Assembly: GCA_027623095.1 (NCBI GenBank)
Contig: JAQBVM010000006.1
Span: forward strand, 1 to 52,173
Length of the DNA: 52,173 bases
DNA from: Verrucomicrobiota bacterium
Lineage (GTDB): Bacteria; Verrucomicrobiota; Verrucomicrobiia; Limisphaerales; SIBE01
Direction: 5' to 3'
Shown here piece by piece: positions 35,902 to 44,878 of the stretch. A program made the translations under genes and the position numbers. The notes under the pieces were generated by a model, which saw only the letters and a list, made by a program, of their open reading frames with translations, was not told the origin of the DNA and made no database searches. The stretch's first letter is position 1. Every line of letters begins with the position of its first letter.

Positions 35902-35931
35902 ATTCGTGCTAATTCGTGTCCATTCGCGGTT
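35902..35931. repeat. Single decamer-periodic repeat (copy C)
   Basis: Three variant units of ATTCGTGTCC in the same orientation as the right arm of copy B. It covers the end of the RND gene and the gap to the GxxExxY start. The RND protein ends in QPRMDTN because the stop lies within the repeat. With copy B it brackets the GxxExxY gene as direct repeats. Confidence 0.85.
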
Positions 35932-38900
35932 GAACTTCTCGTTTGAACAACAGATAGAGAATCGGCACGACGAATAGGACCATCACAACCGCCGCCAGCA
36001 GGCCGCCGACCACAGCACGCGCCAGTGGGATGTTCGCGCCGCCTGCGATGGCCATCGGAGTCAGACCAAGAATCGCCGCCAACCCGACCATCAAAATCGG
36101 CCGCAGCCGCAGCGTTGCCGACTCCACGATGGCGTGCCGGATGGTTTTGGGCTGACCTTTTTCGCGGGCTTCCTCCAGGATGCGGTTCGCGAAGTCCACC
36201 ATGATGACGCTGAAGCTGACCACGATGCCGACCATCATGATGATGCCCATCGCCGACTGGATGCTCAGATACGTGCCCGTGAAGTAGAGCATCGCCGCCA
36301 CGCCAATCAAACCGAGCGGCACGGCGAACATCACGATGAACGGATCGAGGAACGAACGGAACTGGACGACCATGACCAGATAAACCAGCACGACGGCGAG
36401 GACGAAACCGAAGCCGAGCGATTGGAACGAGTCGCGCATGGACTTCACTTCGCCGCGCATTTGGATGTAGTAACCTTCCGGCACTTCGGCGCGGTCGTTC
36501 TTAATCTGGTTGATGTATTTCTCGATGTCGGTCGCCACCGAACCGATGTCACGACCGCGCACGTTCACGTAGATGTCGGTGACGCGGGTGATGTTGAGAT
36601 GGTTGATTTCGGAGGGGGCTGTGCCGCGCGAAAGCTTCGCCAGGTTTCGCAATGGAATTGGCGTGGGTTGCTTCTTGCCCGTGATGGGAATGTCGAGCAC
36701 CGTCTCGAAGGACTTGACCTCCGACTCCCGATACTGCGCGCCGATGAAGTAATGGTTGCCGTTGCGCTCATCAATCCAGAACGAGGGTGCAAAATTGACG
36801 GAACTGTTGAACGCGGTGACGATGTTTTTGACGATCTCCTCCTGCGTGATTCCGACCTGGGCGGCCTTGACGCGATCCACGTCCACCTTGATTTCCGGCG
36901 CGTCGAGCCGCTGCTGGATGCGCACGTCCACCGCTCCCGGCACGGTCTCGGCAAAACTTTTAATCTTTTCCGCGATGTCGTGCGCCACGTCGAGCTTGTT
37001 GCCCTCGACCTGAATGTTGATGGGTGAAGGCAAACCGCCGTTCAACGCCGCCGTCATCATGCCCCCGGTGTCGAAGCTGAACTCGATTCCTGGAAATTCC
37101 TTGGGAAGCTTCGCGCGCAACTCATCCACGTAATCGAACGTCGAGCGCCCGTGCTTCTCGGCGAGTTGGACGAGAACGAAGGCGTCTTGCGGCCCGGAGT
37201 TCGGCGTGTAAGCCGCCGGCCAGTCCAGGAGCACGCCGATGTTCGAGATGATGATTTTTCGTTCCTTCTCCGGGATGGTCGCGGAGATGACCTTTTCGAC
37301 TTCGGCAATGAGTTCTTCGCTGCGCTCGATGCGCAGACCCGTTTGGCCGCGCACCTTGACCATGAATTGCCCGGCGTCGGTCTGCGGAAACAATTCTGTT
37401 CCCATCAACTTGAAGAGGAACAGTGAAGCTACAAACAATAGCGCCGTCGCCCCCAGCACGAGCCAACGAAGGGCGAGGGCTTTGTTGAGCAGTCGCTCAT
37501 AGGTTTGGCGCACACGATGAAACCAGCCGTCGTGTAGCGCAGATTTGTAATCTGCGCTACATTTTCGCGCTCGCAGGAACTTCGCGGCGCAGACAGGCAC
37601 GAGCGTCAGCGCCAGGATGTAACTCGTGCCGATGGCGATGATGACCGTCTTGGCCAGAGGCGTGAACAGGAACTTGCCGATGCCGGTGAGGAACACTACA
37701 GGGAAAAAGACCACGGCCAGAGTCACCGTGATAATGAGCAGCGGCTTGGCGACTTCCATCGCGCCGTCGCGCGCCGCGTCCATCGGCGACTTGCCGAGCG
37801 AGAGATGGCGTTCGGTGTTTTCAATGACGACGATGGACTGGTCAATCAGCAGACCCACCGCCAGCGCCAGACCGCCGAGCGTCATCGCGTTCAAACTTTC
37901 GCCAGTGAAGTAAAGACCGATGAACGCGCCGAGGCAGGCCAACGGCAACGAGAGCAGGACGATGAACATCGGGCGGAAGCTGCCGAGAAATATCAATACC
38001 AGCAACGCCGCCAAACCTGCGCCGATGATCGCCTCGTGAATCAGGTTGTTGATGGATTCGCGCACGTAAAACGACTGGTCCATCACCACGTCGAGATTGA
38101 TGCCTTTAATGCGTTCGAGAATGGGTTTGAGTTGCGCCTTGATTCCCTCGACGACCGCAATCGTGTTCGCGCCGGGCTGACGGTAAATGGGGATATAGAC
38201 CTGCCGCTTTCCGTCCACACGCACGACGTTCAATTGAATCTGGCTGGAGTCTTCCACGCTCGCGACATCGCGAATATACGTGGGCGCGCCCTCTCCGACG
38301 TTGAGCGGGAGGTCGTTCAATTCCTTGACAGTCGCCACCATGCCATTGGCATTGATCTGATAATCCAGCGCGCCGAACTTGGCGTTGCCCGTCGGGATCA
38401 TCACGTTGTAATTGCGGATCGAATTGATGACATCCAGCGGAGACAACCCGCGCGAGGAAGCCTTTTCGGGATCAACGTAAGCCAGAATGCGCCGCAGCTT
38501 CCCGCCATAGACTGCCGGCGCAATGACGCCCGGAATGGATTGAAGACGATTGCGCAGGTCGAAGTAAGCCACATCGTAGAGTTTCGTTTCATCGAACGTG
38601 GGACTGGACACGCTGATGAGACAAAGCGGAATGGAAGCCGTCGGATCGAACGGCATGACCATCGGCGGGATCGTGCCCGGCGGCAGGTAATACAGGTCGC
38701 TCATCGCCAGCGAAGTCACTTGTGACATCGCTGTGTTCGGATCAACATCCTCGCGGAAATAATCCTTCACCACGCTCACGCCGACCATGGACTTGGATTC
38801 CTGCCGCGCGATGCCATTTGCCTGGCCGGTCCAGCGTTCAAGCCGCGTCGTGATGTCCTTCTCCATGACCTCCGCCGGCATTCCCGGATAGAAAGTAAGG

Positions 38901-39034
38901 ATTTGGACGGCGGATGTTTTGAACGTCGGCAGAATGTCCGTCGGCAGACGAGTGATTGCCGTCAGCCCGATGACGAGAATCGCCAGGGCGAAGACGACAA
39001 CAGCATAAGGGTTCTTCAGTGCGGATTTTACCAT
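35909..39034 (-). CDS. RND-family efflux permease
   Basis: A 1041-residue proton-driven inner-membrane pump with twelve spans and two large periplasmic loops (NPYAVVVFALAILVIGLTAI at the start, GGLALAVGLLIDQSIVVIENTERH in span 4). It is of the AcrB/MdtB-like branch rather than CusA; the substrate is unknown. It follows a sigma/anti-sigma pair by 40 bases and precedes GxxExxY, adaptor and TolC genes. A 29-base palindrome is inserted in frame in the cytoplasmic loop between spans 6 and 7. The last residues are encoded by the decamer repeat. Confidence 0.92.
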   Translation of the reverse strand: MVKSALKNPYAVVVFALAILVIGLTAITRLPTDILPTFKTSAVQILTFYPGMPAEVMEKDITTRLERWTGQANGIARQESKSMVGVSVVKDYFREDVDPNTAMSQVTSLAMSDLYYLPPGTIPPMVMPFDPTASIPLCLISVSSPTFDETKLYDVAYFDLRNRLQSIPGVIAPAVYGGKLRRILAYVDPEKASSRGLSPLDVINSIRNYNVMIPTGNAKFGALDYQINANGMVATVKELNDLPLNVGEGAPTYIRDVASVEDSSQIQLNVVRVDGKRQVYIPIYRQPGANTIAVVEGIKAQLKPILERIKGINLDVVMDQSFYVRESINNLIHEAIIGAGLAALLVLIFLGSFRPMFIVLLSLPLACLGAFIGLYFTGESLNAMTLGGLALAVGLLIDQSIVVIENTERHLSLGKSPMDAARDGAMEVAKPLLIITVTLAVVFFPVVFLTGIGKFLFTPLAKTVIIAIGTSYILALTLVPVCAAKFLRARKCSADYKSALHDGWFHRVRQTYERLLNKALALRWLVLGATALLFVASLFLFKLMGTELFPQTDAGQFMVKVRGQTGLRIERSEELIAEVEKVISATIPEKERKIIISNIGVLLDWPAAYTPNSGPQDAFVLVQLAEKHGRSTFDYVDELRAKLPKEFPGIEFSFDTGGMMTAALNGGLPSPINIQVEGNKLDVAHDIAEKIKSFAETVPGAVDVRIQQRLDAPEIKVDVDRVKAAQVGITQEEIVKNIVTAFNSSVNFAPSFWIDERNGNHYFIGAQYRESEVKSFETVLDIPITGKKQPTPIPLRNLAKLSRGTAPSEINHLNITRVTDIYVNVRGRDIGSVATDIEKYINQIKNDRAEVPEGYYIQMRGEVKSMRDSFQSLGFGFVLAVVLVYLVMVVQFRSFLDPFIVMFAVPLGLIGVAAMLYFTGTYLSIQSAMGIIMMVGIVVSFSVIMVDFANRILEEAREKGQPKTIRHAIVESATLRLRPILMVGLAAILGLTPMAIAGGANIPLARAVVGGLLAAVVMVLFVVPILYLLFKREVQPRMDTN
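37533..37561. repeat. In-frame palindromic element inside the RND gene
   Basis: TGTAGCGCAGATT (37533-37545) and AATCTGCGCTACA (37549-37561) form a perfect 13-base stem with a TGT loop. On the minus strand it reads CSADYKSALH in the pump frame, between KFLRARK and DGWFHR in the cytoplasmic loop. The palindrome looks like an interspersed repeat accepted at a tolerant site, comparable to the palindromic elements inserted into Rickettsia proteins. Confidence 0.9.
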
Positions 39035-39074
39035 GGTGGCTTTAAGTCAGGTATGAGTCAGCAGGGGACATCCC

Positions 39075-39860
39075 TCAGCCCGTAGGTGTGCGGACAGTTT
39101 TCAACACGGCCTCCAGTTCGGTTCGTTTCACATCACCGATCAGACACACGACGTAACCGTTCACGAAGCGAACCGCGAACTGATAGCGCCCGGCATTCGA
39201 GCAAACCACCGGTTCGCCGGAATCCAGCCGCTCCTTCGCTTTCGGGAAATGCTCCAACTCGCTCCGTTTGAAAACGACCAGCGACACCGGGGTCTGCTGA
39301 ATCCGCCCCAGCGACCACGCGACCGGCACACCGGACAAATGGCAAAGCCGCGCGCCTTCATAGCGAAAACCATCCGCAGCGGGCCGAGTAGAAAAGGCGT
39401 CAACGTCCAGCCGCCCCTGAAACGTTTTGGCAATCTCATCCGGCACGTTCCCGACAAACTGGGAGCGCATTTCGCCCGCCACGAATTCGCCGTGGTCTTT
39501 TTCGACAGCCCGCGCCAAGTCCAACGAGCTTCCGGCCAAACGCGGCGTGACGAATATCGCGATCCCGGCGATGACGAACGCGGCCACACCGCCAAGCGCC
39601 ACTCTTTTCCAATGCCGGAGAAGCCAGCCGCCCGCGCGGGCCGGGCGCAATCGTGACTCTACTTTCTCCCAAATAGCGGGCGTGGACTGGCCGACGCGCA
39701 AGACACGGAACATGCGTTCGTTGAACTTTTCCTCGCGCGCAAAAAGTTCCGCGCACTCGGCACACGATTGCAGATGGAGTTGAATCTCCTGACTGGTCTT
39801 GGCATCCAATTCGGAGTCGAGGTAAGCCAGCACTAAATTGCGAATTTCATTGCACTTCAT
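39075..39860 (-). CDS. Anti-sigma factor with zinc-finger domain
   Basis: A 261-residue membrane protein. Residues 1-45 form the anti-sigma zinc-binding domain with H-x3-C-x2-C (HLQSCAEC) preceded by MKCNEIRNLVLAYLDSELD. One span (about residues 88-108) leads to a periplasmic domain of about 150 residues. The start ATG 39860 overlaps the sigma-factor stop (TTATGA) and is served by GGAGGT seven bases upstream. It should hold the sigma factor inactive until an envelope or metal signal is sensed. The RND operon follows. Confidence 0.85.
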   Translation of the reverse strand: MKCNEIRNLVLAYLDSELDAKTSQEIQLHLQSCAECAELFAREEKFNERMFRVLRVGQSTPAIWEKVESRLRPARAGGWLLRHWKRVALGGVAAFVIAGIAIFVTPRLAGSSLDLARAVEKDHGEFVAGEMRSQFVGNVPDEIAKTFQGRLDVDAFSTRPAADGFRYEGARLCHLSGVPVAWSLGRIQQTPVSLVVFKRSELEHFPKAKERLDSGEPVVCSNAGRYQFAVRFVNGYVVCLIGDVKRTELEAVLKTVRTPTG

Positions 39861-40423
39861 AACACAGACCTCCGTTGTGAGCGCAGAATGGCGTCCTGCA
39901 TTTTCTTCCGCGCCCGTGCGAGGTTTCCCATCACGCTGCCCAAGGGGATTTCCAGAGCTTCGGCAATCTCCCGATAGCGAAATTCACCGATGGCGCGCAT
40001 TAACAGCACCGCGCGCTCCGCTTCCGTGAGAGTTTTCAAGGCGGCGATGAGTTCTTGATCGAGAGCGTCTGCCAAAGCTTCGGGAGCGTTGAGCCAATCC
40101 CGGTATTCGAGGCTGTTCTCCAAGGCAGGCAACGCCTTCAGTTCTTCGGGTTCAACCTGATACTCGAACTGCGCCAAACGCCCGTGCTTGCCGTTCAGTT
40201 TGAAAACCTCATTCGTCAGAATCTTGAACATCCAGGCGCGAAAGTTCGTGTCGTCATGGTAACGGTCGAAAGCCTTGAACGCATTCAGCACCGCGTTTTG
40301 GAGAGCATCCGGCGCGTCGTGCTCGTTCCAGATCATCCGCCGGCAATACACTTCCAGCTCGCGCCGAATGGGGCGCAGCAGGGCCATAAAGCTTCCAGCC
40401 ACGTCTGTCTGGTCTTCGTTCAT
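39857..40423 (-). CDS. ECF-type RNA polymerase sigma factor
   Basis: A 188-residue sigma-70 family factor with region 2 (beginning RRMIWNEHDAPDALQNAVLNAF, then FRAWMFKILTNEVF) and region 4 (LTEAERAVLLMRAIGEFRYREIAEALEIPLGSVMGNLARARKKM). ATG 40423 (MNEDQTDVAGSF) is preferred over an ATG four codons upstream. It is translationally coupled to its anti-sigma factor and lies upstream of the RND efflux operon, which is the likely regulon. Confidence 0.88.
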   Translation of the reverse strand: MNEDQTDVAGSFMALLRPIRRELEVYCRRMIWNEHDAPDALQNAVLNAFKAFDRYHDDTNFRAWMFKILTNEVFKLNGKHGRLAQFEYQVEPEELKALPALENSLEYRDWLNAPEALADALDQELIAALKTLTEAERAVLLMRAIGEFRYREIAEALEIPLGSVMGNLARARKKMQDAILRSQRRSVL

Positions 40424-40513
40424 CACAGCGTCCAATTAGTGTAATCCACTCGCTGGCGGATTTATTACAACAATCTGCTTCCAGCACCTCGAACAGATGC
40501 CGACGCGCGAAAT

Positions 40514-42781
40514 TCAGTGATGCTGCAAGGTTTGAGTTGCGCCACCGGGCCGCCTTAACCAGAGGGAGACAATGGTGGACAGAATGATCGTGCCTGCTTG
40601 GATGCTCCCTTTGATCGTGCCGGAGATTTTAGAAACGCCCGCTCGGCGTGGGAAATTGCGCACAGGAACTGCAACAATTTTCAACCCCGCTTCCACCGCT
40701 CGCACCTGCATTTCGACTGTCCAGCCGAAATCACGGTCTTGCAGGTTCAATTCCTGAAACGCCCGGCGTGAAATCAATCGCAACGGGCCGAGGTCGGCGT
40801 GGCGCGCTCCCCAAAGCAGTCGAATCAGGTTCACCGCGAGCTTGTTGCCGAAGCGCTGCGGCGCAGTCAGGTGATCGTTGCCGTCCTCGCCTGAGATGCG
40901 CGTGCCGAGAATGAATTCAGCGCCGCTTGCGGTCGCGGTCAGTAGTTCGGGAACGCGTTCGATGTCATCGCTGCCGTCGGCGTTGCAGAACAGAATCCAC
41001 TCGATTTCTGCCGGAAGTTTCATACAGCCGGTCCAGCACGCCTGACCGTAGCCGCGTCGGGGTTCGTGAATCACTTCCGCACCGCAGCGTTGCGCCACTT
41101 CTGCCGTGCGATCCTGGCTGCCATTGTCCACGACTCGGATGCGGGTCAGTCCGAGAGCTTGAAGTCGGGTGATGACATGCGGCAGGCTCGCCTCCTCGTT
41201 CAACGCTGGAATAACTACAACAACATTTCCCGAATGAGCGGGCGACGGGAGAGATTTTACTGGCGTTCGATTTGCCCGAACCCGTTTGCGACACAAGCAA
41301 GCTGCCAATGCCACGGCACAAAGCGGCAAACCGTGTTCAATCCACACGACAACTTCATCGAAGAACCTCATGCCTGTGAGACCGCCGGGCAGGGTCGCGT
41401 TGGGAAACTGGTGAACGAACCAAAAGCGCAGGTAGTAAATCAACGCGAAGCCGGACACGAGCAGCCACGGACGCGAAACAAAGATCACCAGCGGCAATGC
41501 CCACGTCCAATACCACGGATTCTGTGTCGCGCTCAGAAACCACAGCCATGCCAGGCACAGAAACGCCCGGCGCAGCAGTTCTTCGCGCGGATCATCCGGC
41601 CAGCGCCGCAAGGCCAGCAAGCAGGCGAGGGCAAACACGGTTGCCGCAGCCAATACTTGCGTGAAAAGAAAGGCGAGACGAGCCGCCGGAATATCCAACC
41701 CGACACCACCGGCCAGCCGTGCGAGCGTCGAATTGAAGTGTTCGCGTGTCGTGGCGGGCAACACTGAATACCACGGTTCATGGCTGCCTTTGTCCGCGCT
41801 ACGCAACCGGATGTTTTCATACACTACGGTGAACAGCAGATCGTTCATTTCCCAACGACGCAGGAATTCGCTCAAGCCAGAGAAGCTCGAATGTTCCGTC
41901 GGAGCGACCACATCTGCCTTGGGCGCTTGGGAATTCGGCGGCAACAGGGCAAAGCCGCCAAGCACAACGAGCGCGAACACGGCGAATAGTCCGCTCGTGC
42001 GCCATCGCACTCGCCGCCACCAGAACGCGAGCAGCACCGGCGCGAGCACGACCGGATAAAGTTTGGCCAGCACCGCGCCTGCCCAAAGCACCGACGCGAG
42101 CCAGTCGCGAAACTGCGGTCGCATCGGAGATTGACTGACTGCGGAAGCAGAATTGTTTTCCCGGCGCGGCAACGTCAGCAGCCAGAACACGGTGACAGTG
42201 AGGCAAACCGCGATACTGTCCAGATGACCCGTGTTGGCGAATTCTTTCAGCACGAGCGGACACCACGCGTAAGCGAGCGCCTGCGCGGGCGGTTGACCAA
42301 GATTGCGCAACAATCCCATGACCAATCCGATGGTCGCGAGGTCGAAGAGCAACAGCACGCCCTTGAGCACGCCGACCTGCGCCGGGCTGTAGCGATAGGG
42401 ATTGATTCCCGCCGCCAACACACGTCCGTCCCACAAGTAGCGGTAGAGGTCGAGTTCCTGAATCGGCTGCGACCAGAGGAGCGCCACGCGGAACAACAGA
42501 GCAAAAAGCAGGACTGCCCGCCATTGAAAGTGAGCGGTGCGCTGATTGTCCGGCGCTTTCCAAACCAGCGCGAGGCTCGCGAGATAGAGGAGGAAGTTGA
42601 CGGAGAGCAGTCCCACCACCAGCAAGAGCGGTCGTCGCCCAAAGTCACCGCCGGGATCGAATTGCTCCGCCGCTGCCGCCACGGCGATCCAAAGAAGAAG
42701 CTGCGTAATTCCCATCGCGACGAGCAATGGGAGTCGGCCATTCGCCCGGCAACGCTTGGGCGAAGTTGGAATCTCGTTCAA
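40514..42781 (-). CDS. Membrane glycosyltransferase fused to a GT2 domain
   Basis: A 755-residue fusion. Residues about 15-500 are a polyprenyl-phosphate-mannose-dependent-type membrane glycosyltransferase with many spans and the loop motif ELDLYRYLWDGRVLAAGINPY. From residue 520 comes a GT-A glycosyltransferase (VVVVIPALNEE, VVDNGSQDRT, and NADGSDD in place of the usual DADG). It resembles dolichol-phosphate-mannose synthases. One protein could thus make and use the same lipid-linked sugar. The metal DxD is altered (Asn for the first Asp). The gene is separate from the metal operons. Confidence 0.8.
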   Translation of the reverse strand: MNEIPTSPKRCRANGRLPLLVAMGITQLLLWIAVAAAAEQFDPGGDFGRRPLLLVVGLLSVNFLLYLASLALVWKAPDNQRTAHFQWRAVLLFALLFRVALLWSQPIQELDLYRYLWDGRVLAAGINPYRYSPAQVGVLKGVLLLFDLATIGLVMGLLRNLGQPPAQALAYAWCPLVLKEFANTGHLDSIAVCLTVTVFWLLTLPRRENNSASAVSQSPMRPQFRDWLASVLWAGAVLAKLYPVVLAPVLLAFWWRRVRWRTSGLFAVFALVVLGGFALLPPNSQAPKADVVAPTEHSSFSGLSEFLRRWEMNDLLFTVVYENIRLRSADKGSHEPWYSVLPATTREHFNSTLARLAGGVGLDIPAARLAFLFTQVLAAATVFALACLLALRRWPDDPREELLRRAFLCLAWLWFLSATQNPWYWTWALPLVIFVSRPWLLVSGFALIYYLRFWFVHQFPNATLPGGLTGMRFFDEVVVWIEHGLPLCAVALAACLCRKRVRANRTPVKSLPSPAHSGNVVVVIPALNEEASLPHVITRLQALGLTRIRVVDNGSQDRTAEVAQRCGAEVIHEPRRGYGQACWTGCMKLPAEIEWILFCNADGSDDIERVPELLTATASGAEFILGTRISGEDGNDHLTAPQRFGNKLAVNLIRLLWGARHADLGPLRLISRRAFQELNLQDRDFGWTVEMQVRAVEAGLKIVAVPVRNFPRRAGVSKISGTIKGSIQAGTIILSTIVSLWLRRPGGATQTLQHH

Positions 42782-42820
42782 GCAGCTTCTCGAAATGTGG
42801 GAAAACTTCGATGTCGGAGG

Positions 42821-43112
42821 TTATTCCCCTTTCGGTCCAGAGTCGCCCGACGGAGGATTGGTCTTTGTGCCAGAGCCACCGGACGGGGCATTGGTTTTTG
42901 GTTCGCCGGACGGCTGGCTGGGCTTTGTGCCAGAGCCGCCCGCCAACGATTCGCCAGCCGGTGCTGCTTGAGGATAGCCACTCACTTTCGAGCCAGAGCC
43001 GCCGCCGGGATTGCCGCCACCACCACCAGAATCCGACGAGTCACAGCCGGTTGCAGCTACGGCCAGCAACACGCCAGCGGTCAGACCAAGGATCCTTTGT
43101 ATTTTTTTTCAT
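42821..43112 (-). CDS. Small Gly/Ser/Pro-rich lipoprotein, N-terminus frameshifted
   Basis: The mature part after the lipobox AVAATGC is 70 or so residues of low complexity, with repeated GGSGTK/PSG(E/D/G) units. The natural start appears to be ATG 43112, but ATG is followed by eight A (T at 43102-43109 on the plus strand). With seven, the reading would be MKKIQRILGLTAGVLLAVAATGC, a textbook lipoprotein signal. As written, only an internal GTG opens the frame. No function known. It lies 39 bases upstream of the glycosyltransferase on the same strand. Confidence 0.6.
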
Positions 43113-43558
43113 GTGCTTATGGAGTCGTGTTAAACCGTCGTCGCACACCTTCATCGGCGGCAGGCGCGGTCGTTTCGCTAATTAAGAAAGTTGGGGAGGT
43201 GAAAGGATTCCAAGAGATTGTCTGCCTCGCGCTTTTCGCTGGAAGTGGAATACACCCGCTCCGCCGAGTGTCTTACCTGCAAGCAAATGCGGACGCGCAT
43301 CGGCTTGGACTCAACCGTAGCGCCGTGAAATTATGCCAGTCGTTATTCCTATCAAATTCAAAGCCGCCGTGCGTTGGAGCGTGACCGTCATGCAAAGCCA
43401 CCCGCACTGGCATGGGCGTGTAGCAGCCAGGAACATTCCGCCACGCACAACGTGCGCCGTCCGGCGCGCGAGACTCTCAGCGACTTTTCGGAGGCCGCTT
43501 TTGTATGAGGGGAATAATCGGCGGGTCTGATCGCTCCCAACTGCAAGAACTCGCATTG
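43113..43558. other. Intergenic region, no gene seen
   Basis: The 446 bases between the divergent lipoprotein and TlpA genes contain only short open frames on both strands, without recognisable motifs. Promoters for the lipoprotein and for the long TlpA/DUF3179 cluster should lie here; no clear -35/-10 pair was found. Confidence 0.35.
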
Positions 43559-44098
43559 ATGAAAAACAAACCACTCATTCTCGCCGGACTGTTCATAGCC
43601 GCTGCGGCGGCGGTGCTCGCATTGACCGCCGCACGCAAACCAATCACTTCGCCAAACGAGGCAGCGATCACTTCCGCTTCTCCAGCGCCCAGCCCGGCGT
43701 GGGAACTCAAGAGCGTGGACGGCAAGTCGGTAAAATCGTCCGACTTCGCTGGCAAGGTCGTGATTCTCGACTTTTGGGCGACGTGGTGTGGGCCGTGCCG
43801 CATGGAGATTCCGGGTTTCATCGAACTGCAAAAGCAGTATGCCGACAAAGGATTGGTCGTGGTCGGCGTGTCGTTGGACCAGGACGGAGCGTCCGTGGTA
43901 AAAAGTTTCATGGACAAGACGGGCATCAATTATCCCGTCGTGCTCGGCGATGAAACAATCGTCAACGCATTCGGCGGTGTCGAAGGCATCCCGACGACGT
44001 TCATAATTGACCGCGACGGGCGGATTGTTGGCAAGCACGTTGGCTACGCTGCAAAAGCGGAATTTGAGTCCGAGATCAAACCGCTTTTGAAATTGTGA
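43559..44098 (+). CDS. TlpA/ResA-type thiol-disulfide oxidoreductase
   Basis: A 179-residue exported thioredoxin-fold protein: one N-terminal membrane anchor (LILAGLFIAAAAAVLALTA), then WELKSVDGKSVKSSDFAGKV and the redox site WATWCGPC (Cys77, Cys80) and IPTTFIIDRDG with the cis-proline. It reduces disulfides in the periplasm or serves cofactor assembly. ATG 43559 (MKNKPLILAG) is the start next to the anchor. It opens a cluster of overlapping plus-strand genes and overlaps the next gene by 4 bases (GTGA). Confidence 0.88.
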   Translation: MKNKPLILAGLFIAAAAAVLALTAARKPITSPNEAAITSASPAPSPAWELKSVDGKSVKSSDFAGKVVILDFWATWCGPCRMEIPGFIELQKQYADKGLVVVGVSLDQDGASVVKSFMDKTGINYPVVLGDETIVNAFGGVEGIPTTFIIDRDGRIVGKHVGYAAKAEFESEIKPLLKL

Positions 44099-44820
44099 AC
44101 TCCGTCGCTCTGAACGAATCCATGAGCCGCGTCTGTTTCATTCTTCTTGTAGCAGTAGGGAGCTTGGGAGTGATCCCGCAGGTTTACGCCGAACTGCCCG
44201 GCACGAATCAAATCTCACCGCACTCGACGACACAAACTCTGCGCGTGCCGTTGAACGATGAGCGTCGCTGGCACGCGCTCAAGTATGACAAGCGCACGCC
44301 ACACACGTTGCGATTTACCGAGTCAGGCTTGGAAATATCCGTGCGCCGCTCCGCGATGCCGTTGTTCTGCCCGTTGCCCCAGGCAGTGCGCGTGAACTCC
44401 ATCCACGTCAAGGACCGTATCGTTGGCAGCATCGAAGTCACGCCGGAGAAGCAGGGCAAGAAAGGCTATGACGACTATTCGCTACGAGTGGGATTGGTTG
44501 AGCCGGGGACAAGGATGCTCACGGCGCGCGAGCGTCAGGCGGCTACGGGTTGGGTGAAGGCGCTTTTCGATCTCGCTCCCGCTGGACGCGGTATCACGAA
44601 AGTGCATTTCCTGAATCTCGGCGTGGACCGTTCCGAAATTGGCCGCACGCGGCAACATCCCATGAGCAAGTTGCTCGAAGAAGAAGTTGTCGCCGCACCT
44701 CGGTCGGACGGCAGTTTTGATTTTGTCCGAGTCTTCAATCCACCGACGGAAGTTTGCGCGGTCTGGATCAGTGCCGATGGCGACGACACGAAATCTTCCT
44801 TCCAAACAATCATCAACTAA
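44095..44820 (+). CDS. Exported protein of unknown function
   Basis: About 241 residues with an N-terminal signal peptide (MSRVCFILLVAVGSLGVIPQ followed by VYAE). I do not recognise a family. The mature part looks beta-rich and ends with an AVWISADGDDTKS motif that may bind a cation; Cys residues in PLFCPLPQ and TEVCAVW could be redox partners of the adjacent thioredoxin. GTG 44095 overlaps the TlpA stop; ATG 44122 (MSRVCF) is a closer fit to the signal peptide. Its coupling between a TlpA and a DUF3179 gene implies a shared periplasmic process. Confidence 0.6.
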   Translation: MNSVALNESMSRVCFILLVAVGSLGVIPQVYAELPGTNQISPHSTTQTLRVPLNDERRWHALKYDKRTPHTLRFTESGLEISVRRSAMPLFCPLPQAVRVNSIHVKDRIVGSIEVTPEKQGKKGYDDYSLRVGLVEPGTRMLTARERQAATGWVKALFDLAPAGRGITKVHFLNLGVDRSEIGRTRQHPMSKLLEEEVVAAPRSDGSFDFVRVFNPPTEVCAVWISADGDDTKSSFQTIIN

Positions 44821-44878
44821 CTCGACTTTGAAATTCTCCCTCAATAGCCGAGCCATTCATTTTCAACTTCACACTACC

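Noticed and set aside
34141..35931. Repeats as a CRISPR array
   Set aside because: Units are about 10 bases, contiguous and inverted in pairs, with no constant-length spacers and no cas genes.
42131..43384. 417-residue plus-strand frame over the glycosyltransferase and lipoprotein
   Set aside because: Composition is arginine-rich and it runs against two recognisable genes.
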